The notes below the pieces were generated by a model. It did not search any database. It was not told the origin of the DNA and was given only the letters and a program-made list of their open reading frames with translations. Of a DNA stretch of 44,660 nucleotides, positions 7,590 through 16,201 are shown piece after piece. This DNA comes from Gammaproteobacteria bacterium (GTDB lineage Bacteria > Pseudomonadota > Gammaproteobacteria > Pseudomonadales > Azotimanducaceae). The stretch lies in the NCBI GenBank assembly GCA_018647445.1, contig JABGTE010000220.1, positions 1-44,660 of the forward strand, given 5' to 3'. The stretch's first letter is position 1, and each line of letters starts with the position of its first letter. A program made the position numbers and the translations under genes.

Positions 7590-8192
7590 TTAAACGAGGT
7601 TGAGTAGTACCGGTGCCACACTGAGCAGTAGCAAGGCTGCTGCTATGCGATTAAACCAAACAAGCCGCCGCTGGCTGGTGAGCTTGCGTGCGATAAAAGC
7701 GCCGGCGCCGGCCCACAAGAGCACCGAGCCCAAGGTCACCAAGAAGAACAACGTGATTAAAATCGCGACTTCACTCAGCACAATGCTCGCAGGGTCGGTG
7801 TAGGCGGAAATTGCGGAGATGATCACAACGACGCCCTTAGGATTAATCCATTGGAATAAGACCGCTTCGATAAACCGCATCGGCCGCTGGGCATTTTGGC
7901 GATCAAGCGTATGGCTGATTAACAGTCGGTAAGCGATCAAGGCGATAAGGACAAGGCCAAGCAACCTTAAAGTGATTTGTAACATTGGAATTTCGGTCAG
8001 CAGCCAGCCCAGACCAAAAGCGGCAATGGCAACGAGAAGGGTGAATCCAATGATGACGCCCGCCATGTGAGGCCAGGTCGCGCGTAAGCCAAAATTGGCG
8101 CTTGAGGCGGCAAGCAGGAGGTTGTTTGGGCCGGGCGTAAACGCTGCAACCGTTGCAAAAATCGACAGAGAGATCAGTTCGGTCAGTTCCAC
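7590..8192 (-). CDS. LysE/RhtB-family amino-acid exporter
   Basis: A 200-residue membrane protein with about six hydrophobic segments. The N-terminal signature FTPGPNNLLLAASSANFG is diagnostic of the LysE/RhtB superfamily, and the 'FQWINPKGV' motif after the central loop is the second conserved block. It probably exports an amino acid or related small metabolite. The start chosen is GTG at 8192, because GAGG lies 9 bases before it; the frame is open upstream to a TTG at 8219, but that codon has no ribosome site. It converges with the BVMO gene, 28 bases apart, without an obvious terminator. Confidence 0.85.
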   Translation of the reverse strand: MELTELISLSIFATVAAFTPGPNNLLLAASSANFGLRATWPHMAGVIIGFTLLVAIAAFGLGWLLTEIPMLQITLRLLGLVLIALIAYRLLISHTLDRQNAQRPMRFIEAVLFQWINPKGVVVIISAISAYTDPASIVLSEVAILITLFFLVTLGSVLLWAGAGAFIARKLTSQRRLVWFNRIAAALLLLSVAPVLLNLV

Positions 8193-8283
8193 TACGCGAG
8201 TCCTCTTAAGAGCGCGCAAGTATAAAGGAATTGGCCAGCAGAATTTGATTATTTATGGGCGTGGTGCACGCGGCGCGGCGCTT

Positions 8284-11200
8284 TTAGGACAGCAGCGCGA
8301 CTTGGGGGATCAACACCTTGAGTTGAACAATCGCGCTCGAACGACTAATCAACCGATCGCTTATAGTGCGTGGGAGGGTCTGTCCAGGTACGGTTACGAC
8401 ACCGCCATCGGCTTCCGTGACCTCGATGCTGAAATCATGATTAGTCAGTTGATAAACGATTGGGACTTGGCACCAAGTGAAGCCCAGGGCATTTTTACTA
8501 AGGTTCAGCGTGTGCCATTCATCGCTTGCGTCCAAGAATTCAAAGGTTGTTGCCTTCTCGCTGAAGGCTGTTTTTGTAAGAAGTCTTGGATCAAACGTAA
8601 CTTGACCGCTCTTGATCCGAAGGCCCAACTCCCCAAACCGGGTTAGGACTTCTTCTTTAACTTGACCTGTCATGCCTGGCTGTTGGGCGCCCGCATGTTT
8701 TGGCGTGTGCGAATAAGGGTCGGTGGGAAACGCACCAAAATCTTGGGGGCTCTTGTTAAATCCGAATCCGGCTCGAACACGGTAGTAATGGTTGGCCAGC
8801 TGGCTCAGTAGGTCTGTGTTAGCACCTTCATCAACCGCCGAAAAATAGGTTTCTTGAACGGCGAGTAGTAATTTTGCAACCATATGCCAATAGATACAGC
8901 CCAAGCCTTCAAAGCCAAACATGCCGCCGGATCGTCCGGTGAAGGCATGGTGATTGAAGACCTTTTCAAAGCAGGCGTGCACTGCGTCGAGCGCGCTTTG
9001 CGGCTGGTCTAGCGGGTAGTCCTTCATGACGCTGTTGAGTCGCTCGTTCAAAGCATCGATGTTGGTGCAGTCCGGATGAAATCTTAAATCGCCATTTGGG
9101 TCTTTGATCAGCAGTCGTTGATCCTCTGCTGCAAGCATTTTTTGGATGAGGTTATTGCCCTGAACAGACGCTATCGAGAAACGGTTTTTATCGAGGAAGT
9201 CAGTCAGCGATCGATCCGGGTACAACATGAAGGTCTCTTGATCCGGTCGGTAGATGTCGCTCGAAAACAACGCATCAAGGACTTTGACACTTTCTGAGGG
9301 GGACAGCGTTTTGGCACTTAAAATTGCGACTTGCCCTTCAAGCATCGGGTACAAATGGGAAATAGTAGCCTGCTCGTTTTCGGTTTTAAGTAAGTTATAG
9401 GTTTGAAATAGCCCATCTTCGCGTTGGTTTTCGGCGATGGTGCGCTCAAAAATCGGTAACGCAGAATCAATGAGTGCGTCGATAGAGGATCGCTCAAAAA
9501 CACCCTTCTCGAGCGCCTCAGCTTGATAGACCTCCGCTCTGTACGCGCTTGCAGCCTGGCCAAGCGCTTTGAGGCTCTTGAACCGCTGCTCCGGATTAAG
9601 GGGCTTATCTTGAAGCTGGGTTAAAATATCGGTTAGGACCCCATTCGTGCGGGTGAGCCAATCACCAACCGCATGGGTAAGGATGATCTGTTTAGGGCAG
9701 CTTGCCAGAATCGTTTTTAAAAATTGCGCGTAGCGCTGTAGATAGCACAAAGTGACGAAGGACACGCCAGAGCCGACCAGCGCATTATTGCCATCATTCC
9801 ATTCTGGCCGTTGGGTATTGAGCCAGATGCCGCCGCCGACGACCAAGTTAGACAGTTTACTGAGCATCGGTACAAGCAGCTTTTCGAGTAAGGTGACCTG
9901 GTACACCTCATGGTCTTGGGTCAAAATCAGCTTGCCGTCTGCGCCAAATTCCGAGACTCTGTGTTCAATCTGTTTGGCGAGCGCCTCATCATACAAGACC
10001 GTGTTCTTTGAATCTTTTACGATCTCATCAAAGGGCTTGAGCCGGTACGGGACATTGGCGTAACTGAATAATGGCTCGATCATCAGCTCGGTTAAAAGAT
10101 TTGGGTAGAAGGCCTCGGAGAGCTCGAGGAACTTCAACAGGTAGATAATTTGGTGATCGCCCCAGTAACCAATATAGCTCCAGGGGTCTTCCAAGTCTTC
10201 GACTTCCCAATCGATCCCATCTTGGGTTACGCGGTATGGATTGTAGCCATCGATGGTGGAGGCGTTCACAAACTTTGCGATCATGCTTGGAATAAAGTCC
10301 GGATAACTGAGGCTTAACGCTTCCCAGTTTTGAAAAATATCGCGCCAGTTGCCCTCATAAGCGAGCAATCGCTGCCCGTCATTGTCTTTGAGTTTGATTT
10401 CAAAATGATTCCAAGGCCGCGACGGATCGCCATGCCGTCGCCCGAAGCTAATGGGTAAATATTCTAGGGCTAAGCGGTGGAGTTGCGGTGAACAAGCGTC
10501 TTTGATGCTCTCCATCAAAGCCCCGCGAGAAAATTGAGCAGGCCGGTCTTTTAGCGTCTTCTCGGCCTGGGCGTGCAAGGCTCGGTTGAAGGTTTCCACG
10601 GACTTCAGGAAATCGATTTTGGTAATCAACCCATGATCGATGAAGGTCCCACCCCGCATGATATTGAATAATACGTTCGCATAATGGTGCACGGTCACGG
10701 CTTCTTCGCCTGAGGCCTGCAGGCCATCGCTGCCGGCGACCAGGCGGGCCAATTCTCGGCTGCCCAGTTCGACCTCCTGATGAATCATGTGTCGCAGGGC
10801 CGCAGGGTCTTTCAAAAAGGCTTTCAGGGCAACGATTTGGCTTTGTGAGTTTTGGGTGTCGGCCACTAGGTCCCAGGACTGATCCTGGTTCGTTGCCAGA
10901 ATAAATCGAGCGTGCGTTAAGTGCAGGCCACGTACGCCTTTCGTTTCGGAGGTGGCGTTCAGTCCCTCATTCATTAAAAACTGCTGAAGTTGGTCGTTTG
11001 AAATCAGTGTTTGCGCGTGATCGAGACCTAAACAAAAAGCAGTATTGGCTCTGAGGGACTCGTTCGCTTGAGCCCGGTCGGAGATCGCGGAGTACAAAGT
11101 ATAGAGTCCAAGGCCTGTTTCAGAATCGAGTTCGCTGCGTTTGTAAGCGTCAACGAGATTGCTTGACGATTCTTGAATCGCTCGAGGTGTGTTGGCCGGC

Positions 11201-11736
11201 AAGATATTCTGCAACCCCGTGAGCAGCGACAACTCGACCGAGTTCTGACCGTGATTCAGGAGTTCGCCGCTTGCAATAAACCCAAACGTCTCGCTGGTTG
11301 ACCAAGTCATTCGGAAGGTCAGTTGATACTCATGGTGAACTTCTTCGAAGCAAATTTTGGTGCCGAGCGTGTTTTTATACAAATTGCGGGTGCAACGGCC
11401 TTTCCAAGGCTTTTGGTGAAAGAAGGGTGACCAAAATCGGGTTTGACCGCCGCTGTGTACTTTGATGTGGGTAACCGAGCCGGTGTGTTGATGACTTTCA
11501 TGGATTCGGTCTACCGGAACATACGGAAATAGCGCATATTCTGGTGCACTGCGTCCGGCGGTCAATCCCGATGTGGATGAGATAAACAGCCAATGATCGC
11601 CTCTCGCAGCGAGGCTGACGAAAAACGGGGGTAGGTCATCCACATCACAGATCTGATAGTAGCGTTCGCCCGCAAACGTCACGAAACCGCCGAAATCGGG
11701 CTGAGTGTTTGGGGTTGTCAGTTTTAAATTTCGCAT
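8284..11736 (-). CDS. GH94-related glycoside phosphorylase, GH149/GH161-like
   Basis: A 1150-residue protein with the layout of large GH94-clan phosphorylases: N-terminal beta-sandwich (roughly to residue 330), linker, an (alpha/alpha)6 barrel in the middle and a C-terminal beta domain. Recognisable patches are 'SPFFHQKPWKG..TRNLY' (about 105-125), 'GNWRDIFQNWEAL' (about 455), 'YWGDHQIIYL' (about 525) and RPEWNDGNNALVG, in which Asp648 is the likely general acid, as in the 'W-N-D' motif of cellobiose phosphorylase. These enzymes phosphorolyse beta-glucans or oligosaccharides to glucose 1-phosphate, or run in reverse. Length and the WNDGNNALVG pattern fit GH149/GH161 (beta-1,3-oligoglucan phosphorylases) better than 800-residue cellobiose phosphorylase, but this is from memory. 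ATG at 11736 chosen over an upstream in-frame extension that looks non-coding. Confidence 0.7.
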   Translation of the reverse strand: MRNLKLTTPNTQPDFGGFVTFAGERYYQICDVDDLPPFFVSLAARGDHWLFISSTSGLTAGRSAPEYALFPYVPVDRIHESHQHTGSVTHIKVHSGGQTRFWSPFFHQKPWKGRCTRNLYKNTLGTKICFEEVHHEYQLTFRMTWSTSETFGFIASGELLNHGQNSVELSLLTGLQNILPANTPRAIQESSSNLVDAYKRSELDSETGLGLYTLYSAISDRAQANESLRANTAFCLGLDHAQTLISNDQLQQFLMNEGLNATSETKGVRGLHLTHARFILATNQDQSWDLVADTQNSQSQIVALKAFLKDPAALRHMIHQEVELGSRELARLVAGSDGLQASGEEAVTVHHYANVLFNIMRGGTFIDHGLITKIDFLKSVETFNRALHAQAEKTLKDRPAQFSRGALMESIKDACSPQLHRLALEYLPISFGRRHGDPSRPWNHFEIKLKDNDGQRLLAYEGNWRDIFQNWEALSLSYPDFIPSMIAKFVNASTIDGYNPYRVTQDGIDWEVEDLEDPWSYIGYWGDHQIIYLLKFLELSEAFYPNLLTELMIEPLFSYANVPYRLKPFDEIVKDSKNTVLYDEALAKQIEHRVSEFGADGKLILTQDHEVYQVTLLEKLLVPMLSKLSNLVVGGGIWLNTQRPEWNDGNNALVGSGVSFVTLCYLQRYAQFLKTILASCPKQIILTHAVGDWLTRTNGVLTDILTQLQDKPLNPEQRFKSLKALGQAASAYRAEVYQAEALEKGVFERSSIDALIDSALPIFERTIAENQREDGLFQTYNLLKTENEQATISHLYPMLEGQVAILSAKTLSPSESVKVLDALFSSDIYRPDQETFMLYPDRSLTDFLDKNRFSIASVQGNNLIQKMLAAEDQRLLIKDPNGDLRFHPDCTNIDALNERLNSVMKDYPLDQPQSALDAVHACFEKVFNHHAFTGRSGGMFGFEGLGCIYWHMVAKLLLAVQETYFSAVDEGANTDLLSQLANHYYRVRAGFGFNKSPQDFGAFPTDPYSHTPKHAGAQQPGMTGQVKEEVLTRFGELGLRIKSGQVTFDPRLLTKTAFSEKATTFEFLDASDEWHTLNLSKNALGFTWCQVPIVYQLTNHDFSIEVTEADGGVVTVPGQTLPRTISDRLISRSSAIVQLKVLIPQVALLS

Positions 11737-12120
11737 CGCCCTGTCGCCTGGCTTGTACCAACGTTGTCTATAAATCTTTCGATCGATTGCCTTTGACAGT
11801 GATGCCAATCTGATCTGCCAGATGGACGATGTTCCCAAAGATCGCGTCGCAGCGAGTGAACGAACAGCATGTGTTCGCGTGCTTACTGTATCCAAACGCA
11901 CTATCGGTTCGAGCCCCACAGAGTGTCAATCCAAAATGCGCTGAAACGGTTATCCTATAAGAGCAATTGGGCATTTCCGCAGAGGCAGGTGTTCTTAAGG
12001 GCGGTTCGTCCTGGATTTTGATGCACTGAGTATCTGGCCCGCAGGCGCTTCAGGTCTTTGCAGCGGGGGCGCTGGGAGCCCATTTCTCGAGGGATTGCGA
12101 TGCGGCGCTGCCAATATGGC

Positions 12121-12140
12121 GCCCACCGTCTAGGGTGGGC
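12121..12140. repeat. Perfect inverted repeat / hairpin
   Basis: GCCCACC (12121-12127) and GGTGGGC (12134-12140) pair perfectly around a 6-base loop. No T-tract follows on either strand, so it is not a standard intrinsic terminator. It could be a leader RNA hairpin or a protein site. Confidence 0.4.
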
Positions 12141-12226
12141 CTCATCGATTAAGGGGCAGGCAAGGCGCTTGAGGTCTCGTTGATCGGTGGTGCTGAATTG
12201 ACCCAGCGCGATCAATGATGAAATAA

Positions 12227-12240
12227 TGACAGCGTTGTCA
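12227..12240. promoter_or_regulatory. Candidate LacI-family operator O1
   Basis: TGACAGCGTTGTCA is a 14-bp dyad with one mismatched pair and a central CG step, the typical form of LacI/GalR operators. On the minus strand it overlaps a perfect TTGACA (12241-12236) that could be a -35 element directed to the phosphorylase gene; no good -10 was found at the right distance. The LacI gene begins about 300 bases away. Confidence 0.4.
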
Positions 12241-12274
12241 ATTTTAGGGAAAGAGTGCGCCTAGCACAATTAGG

Positions 12275-12282
12275 GTAGCGCT
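12275..12282. promoter_or_regulatory. Candidate LacI-family operator O2
   Basis: TAGCGCTA is a perfect 8-bp palindrome with central CG, inside GGTAGCGCTATC, which keeps outer pairing with one mismatch. Its core AGCGCT resembles AGCGTT of the site at 12227-12240. The centres are 45 bases apart. Paired sites of this sort permit cooperative or looping repression. Confidence 0.3.
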
Positions 12283-12539
12283 ATCGGACGTCTGATTGAC
12301 GGTTTTCACCATCGCCTTAGGGCGCGGAGATAGGCTGAGGACACGGGGCGATTAGTACGTGGTCTTAGACCTGATTGCGCGTTAGGGTTTAGGCAATGCG
12401 GTCTTCCAACGGCCTGACGGAGCGCACCTTCGCTTGGGCATGGAAACGTGCTTGAATGCGATTAGGCGCGAGCAATCGCCAAATTTGGCGGTCCGGCGCA
12501 ATAGGGCCATCACAACTCATCAACCGAATGAAATTACCC

Positions 12540-13598
12540 ATGACCGATCAGGATCAAGCACCAGGACGCCGAACCGCAAAAGCACCCACTATTTTCGATG
12601 TCGCGAAGCAAGCCGGGGTTTCGATTAAAACGGTCTCTCGAGTCGTGAATGCCGAAATCAATGTCCGCGAGAGTACGCGCGAAAAAGTCCTCGCCGCGAT
12701 CAATGACCTCCATTACAGACCGAACACGGCCGCCCGCGTACTGTCGGGCAAGCGGTTTTATGTGATTGGTTTAATTTACGAAAATCCGAACGAATTTAGC
12801 TATGTGCAAAAGGTTTTAAATGGCGCCTTAAAAGCCTGCGAAGCTGGAGGCTATACGTTATTGCTATTGCCACTAACGTTACCCAATCCGGATCTGATCC
12901 AAGATGTTCGCCGGTTTGTATCACAATCTAGGCTAGACGGCGTGGTGCTACCTGCACCGATTGGCGACTTCACCTCGATTCAAAGCTTATTAACGGATCT
13001 GGATATTCCGTTCGCCCGAATAGCCCCCCGAATGTCACTTGCTGATGAGCTCAGTATTCACTGTAACGATGAACAGGCCAGTTTTGATGTAACACAGTTT
13101 TTGATAGATCAAGGGCACCAGCGGCTTGGCTTTATCAAGGGAGACCCGATTCATGCAGCGACAGCGCATCGATTTGAAGGCTATTTGCGCGCGTTAAAGG
13201 CCAATGCAATCGAATATCATCGCGAGTACGTTCAGGATGGGCAGTTTAGTTTTGAATCAGGAGGGTCCGCCACCCGGGCGTTGCTTGATCTCAGATCACC
13301 GCCTTCCGCCATTATTGCGAGCAATGACGATATGGCGGCGGGCACGATTTTTGAAGCCCGAGAGCGGGGTTTGCGAATTCCTGAGGATCTCTCGGTTGTC
13401 GGCTTTGACGATACGCCGATTGCTTCCAGAATCTGGCCACCCTTGACGACGGTTCGTCAGCCCATTGTCGAGATGGCTGAAGCGCTAACGGGATTGCTGA
13501 TTCAGAAGCTCAGGGGTGAGCCCGTAGATTCGTCCGAGCGTTTGTTCGCGTGCCATGTTGTGACGCGCGCTTCAACCGGTCCGAGATTGGTAAATTGA
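12540..13598 (+). CDS. LacI/GalR-family transcriptional regulator
   Basis: A repressor of about 352 residues. The N-terminal helix-turn-helix (PTIFDVAKQAGVSIKTVSRVVN, about residues 17-38) is diagnostic of the LacI family, followed by the hinge helix (YRPNTAARVLSGKR) with the usual 'A.vLsg' minor-groove contact. The rest is the sugar-binding core, with 'YENPNEFSY', 'FIKGDP', 'ASNDDMAAG' and 'VGFDDTPIASRIWPPLTTVRQP'. In relatives the ligand is a sugar or oligosaccharide. The start is uncertain: ATG at 12540 or 12528, neither with a clear ribosome site; the frame is open to 12456. It lies divergent from the phosphorylase and directly before the glycosidase gene, so it likely controls these genes. 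Confidence 0.9.
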   Translation: MTDQDQAPGRRTAKAPTIFDVAKQAGVSIKTVSRVVNAEINVRESTREKVLAAINDLHYRPNTAARVLSGKRFYVIGLIYENPNEFSYVQKVLNGALKACEAGGYTLLLLPLTLPNPDLIQDVRRFVSQSRLDGVVLPAPIGDFTSIQSLLTDLDIPFARIAPRMSLADELSIHCNDEQASFDVTQFLIDQGHQRLGFIKGDPIHAATAHRFEGYLRALKANAIEYHREYVQDGQFSFESGGSATRALLDLRSPPSAIIASNDDMAAGTIFEARERGLRIPEDLSVVGFDDTPIASRIWPPLTTVRQPIVEMAEALTGLLIQKLRGEPVDSSERLFACHVVTRASTGPRLVN

Positions 13599-13627
13599 TC
13601 GGCCTGCGTTATCTGATCACTAAACGG

Positions 13628-14962
13628 GTGGGGCATCGACACTCTGCGAGCGATCAGAACCCGAGCTTTAATCGGCGTCAGGGTCAGGTTCTGAGTTTTT
13701 TGATGTTGCTCTGGCTGAGCCTTTTGGGTTGTGCCGCGTCAGACGGGCCGATTAAGGTAGAAGTGGTGGGAACACCTGGGGCTTATCAATTGCACCGAGG
13801 CGGCGAGCCCTATCGCCCGAATGGTGCCGGTGCCGTCGCGGGCTCCTTAACCAGTTTGAAGGCGCACGGGGCGAACTCGATTCGAACTTGGCATGTGGGT
13901 GACGGGCAGATTTTAGACGATGCGCATGCTCTGGAGTTGACTGTTTCGCTGTGTCTCGATGTGGGTCGCGAGCGACTTGGCTTTGATTACAACGATCAGG
14001 CGGCGGTTGCCGCACAGCTACAACGCTTTCGGCAGCAGGTTGATCGATTTAAAAACCATCCAGCTTTATTGACTTGGATTATTGGGAATGAGCTGAATTT
14101 AGAAGCAATTAATCCAAAAGTTTGGGATGCGGTGAATGAAATCGCGGAGATGATCCATGAGGTCGACCCTAATCACCCTGTGACCACTGCCCTGGCAGGG
14201 TTAGGGGCTCAGGATGTTGAGTTATTACGCACACGGGCGCCGGCCTTAGATTTTTACAGTACGCAAGTCTACGGCGGCATCATGGGCCTAGATCGAGCTA
14301 TGGATGAATTAGGACTGACCGAGCCGCTCATGGTGACCGAGTGGGGAACCATTGGTCACTGGGAGGTCCCGAGTACGGCGTGGCAAGCGCCGATCGAGTT
14401 AACGAGTGCGGCAAAGGCGGCCCATTATGTAGCGGGCTACGAGCAAGTGATTAAAGTCAATCCGGGGCGCATCATTGGTGCTTACGCCTTTCTTTGGGGA
14501 CAAAAGCAAGAACGGACGCCAACGTGGTATGGCACGCTCATGGAAACGGGTGATCGAACCGAAGCGGCTGATGCCTTGCAGTATATTTGGCAGGGCGACT
14601 GGCCAAGCAATCGAGCACCAAACGTTGGTTTAATTCGGCTAGCAGGCCAAACAGCGAATAAAAGCGTTGTAGGCTTGGCCGGGACGCGCCTACAAGCTGA
14701 TGTTGTGGCGTTGGATGCGGAAAACGGAGCTTTAACCTATCGTTGGACCGTCCGTCCGGAGAGTAAAGCCAAGGAGGTCGGTGGTGATCCCGAGGTGGTG
14801 CCGGCGCCTGTGCCTAATTTAATCAGTCTGCCGAGCGACGCAAAAGTAGCGGTTTTGATGCCTTCTCAACCCGGCGCGTATCGGTTGTTTGTTGAGGTGT
14901 TGGATGATGCAGGTGGCGTGGGTCACGCCAATTTGCCGTTTTATGTCCGCGAGAAGGATTAA
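13628..14962 (+). CDS. Lipoprotein glycoside hydrolase, clan GH-A TIM barrel
   Basis: About 444 residues. A hydrophobic segment ending in the lipobox LLGC (Cys near residue 36) marks an outer-surface lipoprotein. The body begins 'PYRPNGAG..GSLTSLKAHGANSIRTWH', like the start of the GH2/GH5-type barrel; the acid/base is in GNELN (Glu155) and the nucleophile in VTEWG (Glu238). After the barrel (to about 330), an Ig/PKD-like module (ALDAENGALTYRWTV ... YRLFVEV) ends the protein. It probably cleaves or transfers beta-linked glucan; exact family unknown. The start is unclear: GTG at 13628 is my choice, but TTG at 13595, which overlaps the LacI stop (TTGA), is possible, and the frame is open to 13550. 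No clear ribosome site, so it may be translated after LacI. Confidence 0.7.
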   Translation: MGHRHSASDQNPSFNRRQGQVLSFLMLLWLSLLGCAASDGPIKVEVVGTPGAYQLHRGGEPYRPNGAGAVAGSLTSLKAHGANSIRTWHVGDGQILDDAHALELTVSLCLDVGRERLGFDYNDQAAVAAQLQRFRQQVDRFKNHPALLTWIIGNELNLEAINPKVWDAVNEIAEMIHEVDPNHPVTTALAGLGAQDVELLRTRAPALDFYSTQVYGGIMGLDRAMDELGLTEPLMVTEWGTIGHWEVPSTAWQAPIELTSAAKAAHYVAGYEQVIKVNPGRIIGAYAFLWGQKQERTPTWYGTLMETGDRTEAADALQYIWQGDWPSNRAPNVGLIRLAGQTANKSVVGLAGTRLQADVVALDAENGALTYRWTVRPESKAKEVGGDPEVVPAPVPNLISLPSDAKVAVLMPSQPGAYRLFVEVLDDAGGVGHANLPFYVREKD

Positions 14963-15109
14963 CGAGTTGCACAATGGGTTGCATGGGGTGATGGGCTTTG
15001 AGCGGCCCCGCGATCTCGCTAAAGGGTCAATGCCAGCGTATTGATTGCAGGATATGATGGGTTCGAGGTGAGTTTGAGGGATAACAGCGGTGAGATTGGG
15101 GAGACGCGG

Positions 15110-16045
15110 GTGAATAAATTAGATCAACTGAAAACGATGACCGATGTTGTGGCGGACACCGGCGATATTGAAGCGATTCAGCGATATCAACCGCTGGATG
15201 CGACCACCAATCCGTCACTGCTCTTAAAAGCGGCGAGCTTGCCCGCCTACGAGGCAACTCTTGGTGCGGCGAAGTCAACCGCTAGACAGGTTGGAGGCGC
15301 GCCGGGTGTGCAAGCGGCCTGCCTGCAGTTTGCTGTTGATATTGGATGCGAGATTTTGAAGATCATCCCCGGCCGTGTGTCCTCCGAGGTAGATGCGCGG
15401 TTGTCGTTTCAAACCGAGGCAACCATTGCTCAGGCGAAAACGATGATCGAACACTACGATCGAATGGGCATTTCATCGGATCGAATTTTGGTAAAAATCG
15501 CGAGTACTTGGGAGGGGATCAAAGCCGCTCGATCCCTTGAACGTGACGGTATCCAGTGCAATTTAACGCTGCTCTTTGGTTTCGCTCAGGCGGCCGCTTG
15601 CGCCGATGCGGGCGTATATCTCATCTCGCCCTTTGTTGGCCGGATCCTTGATTGGCATAAGGCTAAGACCGGGATTGACTATAACTCCGACAATGACCCC
15701 GGTGTCCTATCTGTGCAGGAAATTTATAAGTACTACAAGGCGAACCATTACTCAACCGTGGTCATGGGTGCGAGTTTCAGGAATCTAGGCGAGATTGAGG
15801 CTCTAGCAGGTTGTGACCGACTGACGATTAGTCCGGATCTTTTGAGCGCACTAGCCGCTGATTCCGGTTCGTTGCCGCGGCAACTCACGCCTTCGATGGA
15901 TTCTGGACGCCCTCAGCTAGAAATGAATGAGTCCAGTTTTCGGTGGTCGATGAACGAGGATCCCATGGCAACCGAAAAGCTTGCAGAAGGCATTCGAAAT
16001 TTCGCAGCGGATCAAATCAAGTTGGAACAATTAATCCAGTCATAG
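15110..16045 (+). CDS. tal: Transaldolase (TalB type)
   Basis: A 311-residue class I transaldolase, nearly the length of E. coli TalB (317) and co-linear with it. It has the '[23 protein letters not shown]' start, the [13 protein letters not shown] segment, the Schiff-base lysine in ILVKIAS, the LLFGFAQA and [12 protein letters not shown] segments, and the [13 protein letters not shown] end. It exchanges a dihydroxyacetone unit between sedoheptulose 7-phosphate and glyceraldehyde 3-phosphate in the pentose phosphate pathway. The start is GTG at 15110 with GGGGAG 7 bases upstream; the upstream in-frame stretch from 15041 is not protein-like. It follows the glycosidase gene in the same direction, after about 147 bases. 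Confidence 0.95.
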   Translation: MNKLDQLKTMTDVVADTGDIEAIQRYQPLDATTNPSLLLKAASLPAYEATLGAAKSTARQVGGAPGVQAACLQFAVDIGCEILKIIPGRVSSEVDARLSFQTEATIAQAKTMIEHYDRMGISSDRILVKIASTWEGIKAARSLERDGIQCNLTLLFGFAQAAACADAGVYLISPFVGRILDWHKAKTGIDYNSDNDPGVLSVQEIYKYYKANHYSTVVMGASFRNLGEIEALAGCDRLTISPDLLSALAADSGSLPRQLTPSMDSGRPQLEMNESSFRWSMNEDPMATEKLAEGIRNFAADQIKLEQLIQS

Positions 16046-16201
16046 AGACTAATCCTCTGGTGAATTTGATGCGTCAGGAGCTGTTAGCCCAAGGCTGCAT
16101 CTTGCCGGAATATTAGGCTTTCGATGACGAGGTCCTTGTGGAATTGTTGATTCTTCGCAGGGTGCAAGTTCCCATTAGGGCGTCGCGCCGATTGCGTTTC
16201 T

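Larger units (their letters stand above)
11737..12539. other. Long divergent control region between phosphorylase and LacI regulator
   Basis: About 800 bases with no supported gene; open frames on the minus strand (to 11974 and 11955-12215) have no family features. It contains a perfect 7-bp hairpin (12121-12140) and two palindromes with central CG (12227-12240 and 12275-12282) that could be operators for the LacI protein encoded next to it. Its length suggests long leader regions. Confidence 0.5.

Noticed and set aside
8095-8646. Plus-strand frame over LysE and phosphorylase genes
   Set aside because: Antisense shadow of two clear genes.
11955-12215. Minus-strand frame in the phosphorylase leader
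   Set aside because: Composition is not protein-like, no ribosome site, no motif.
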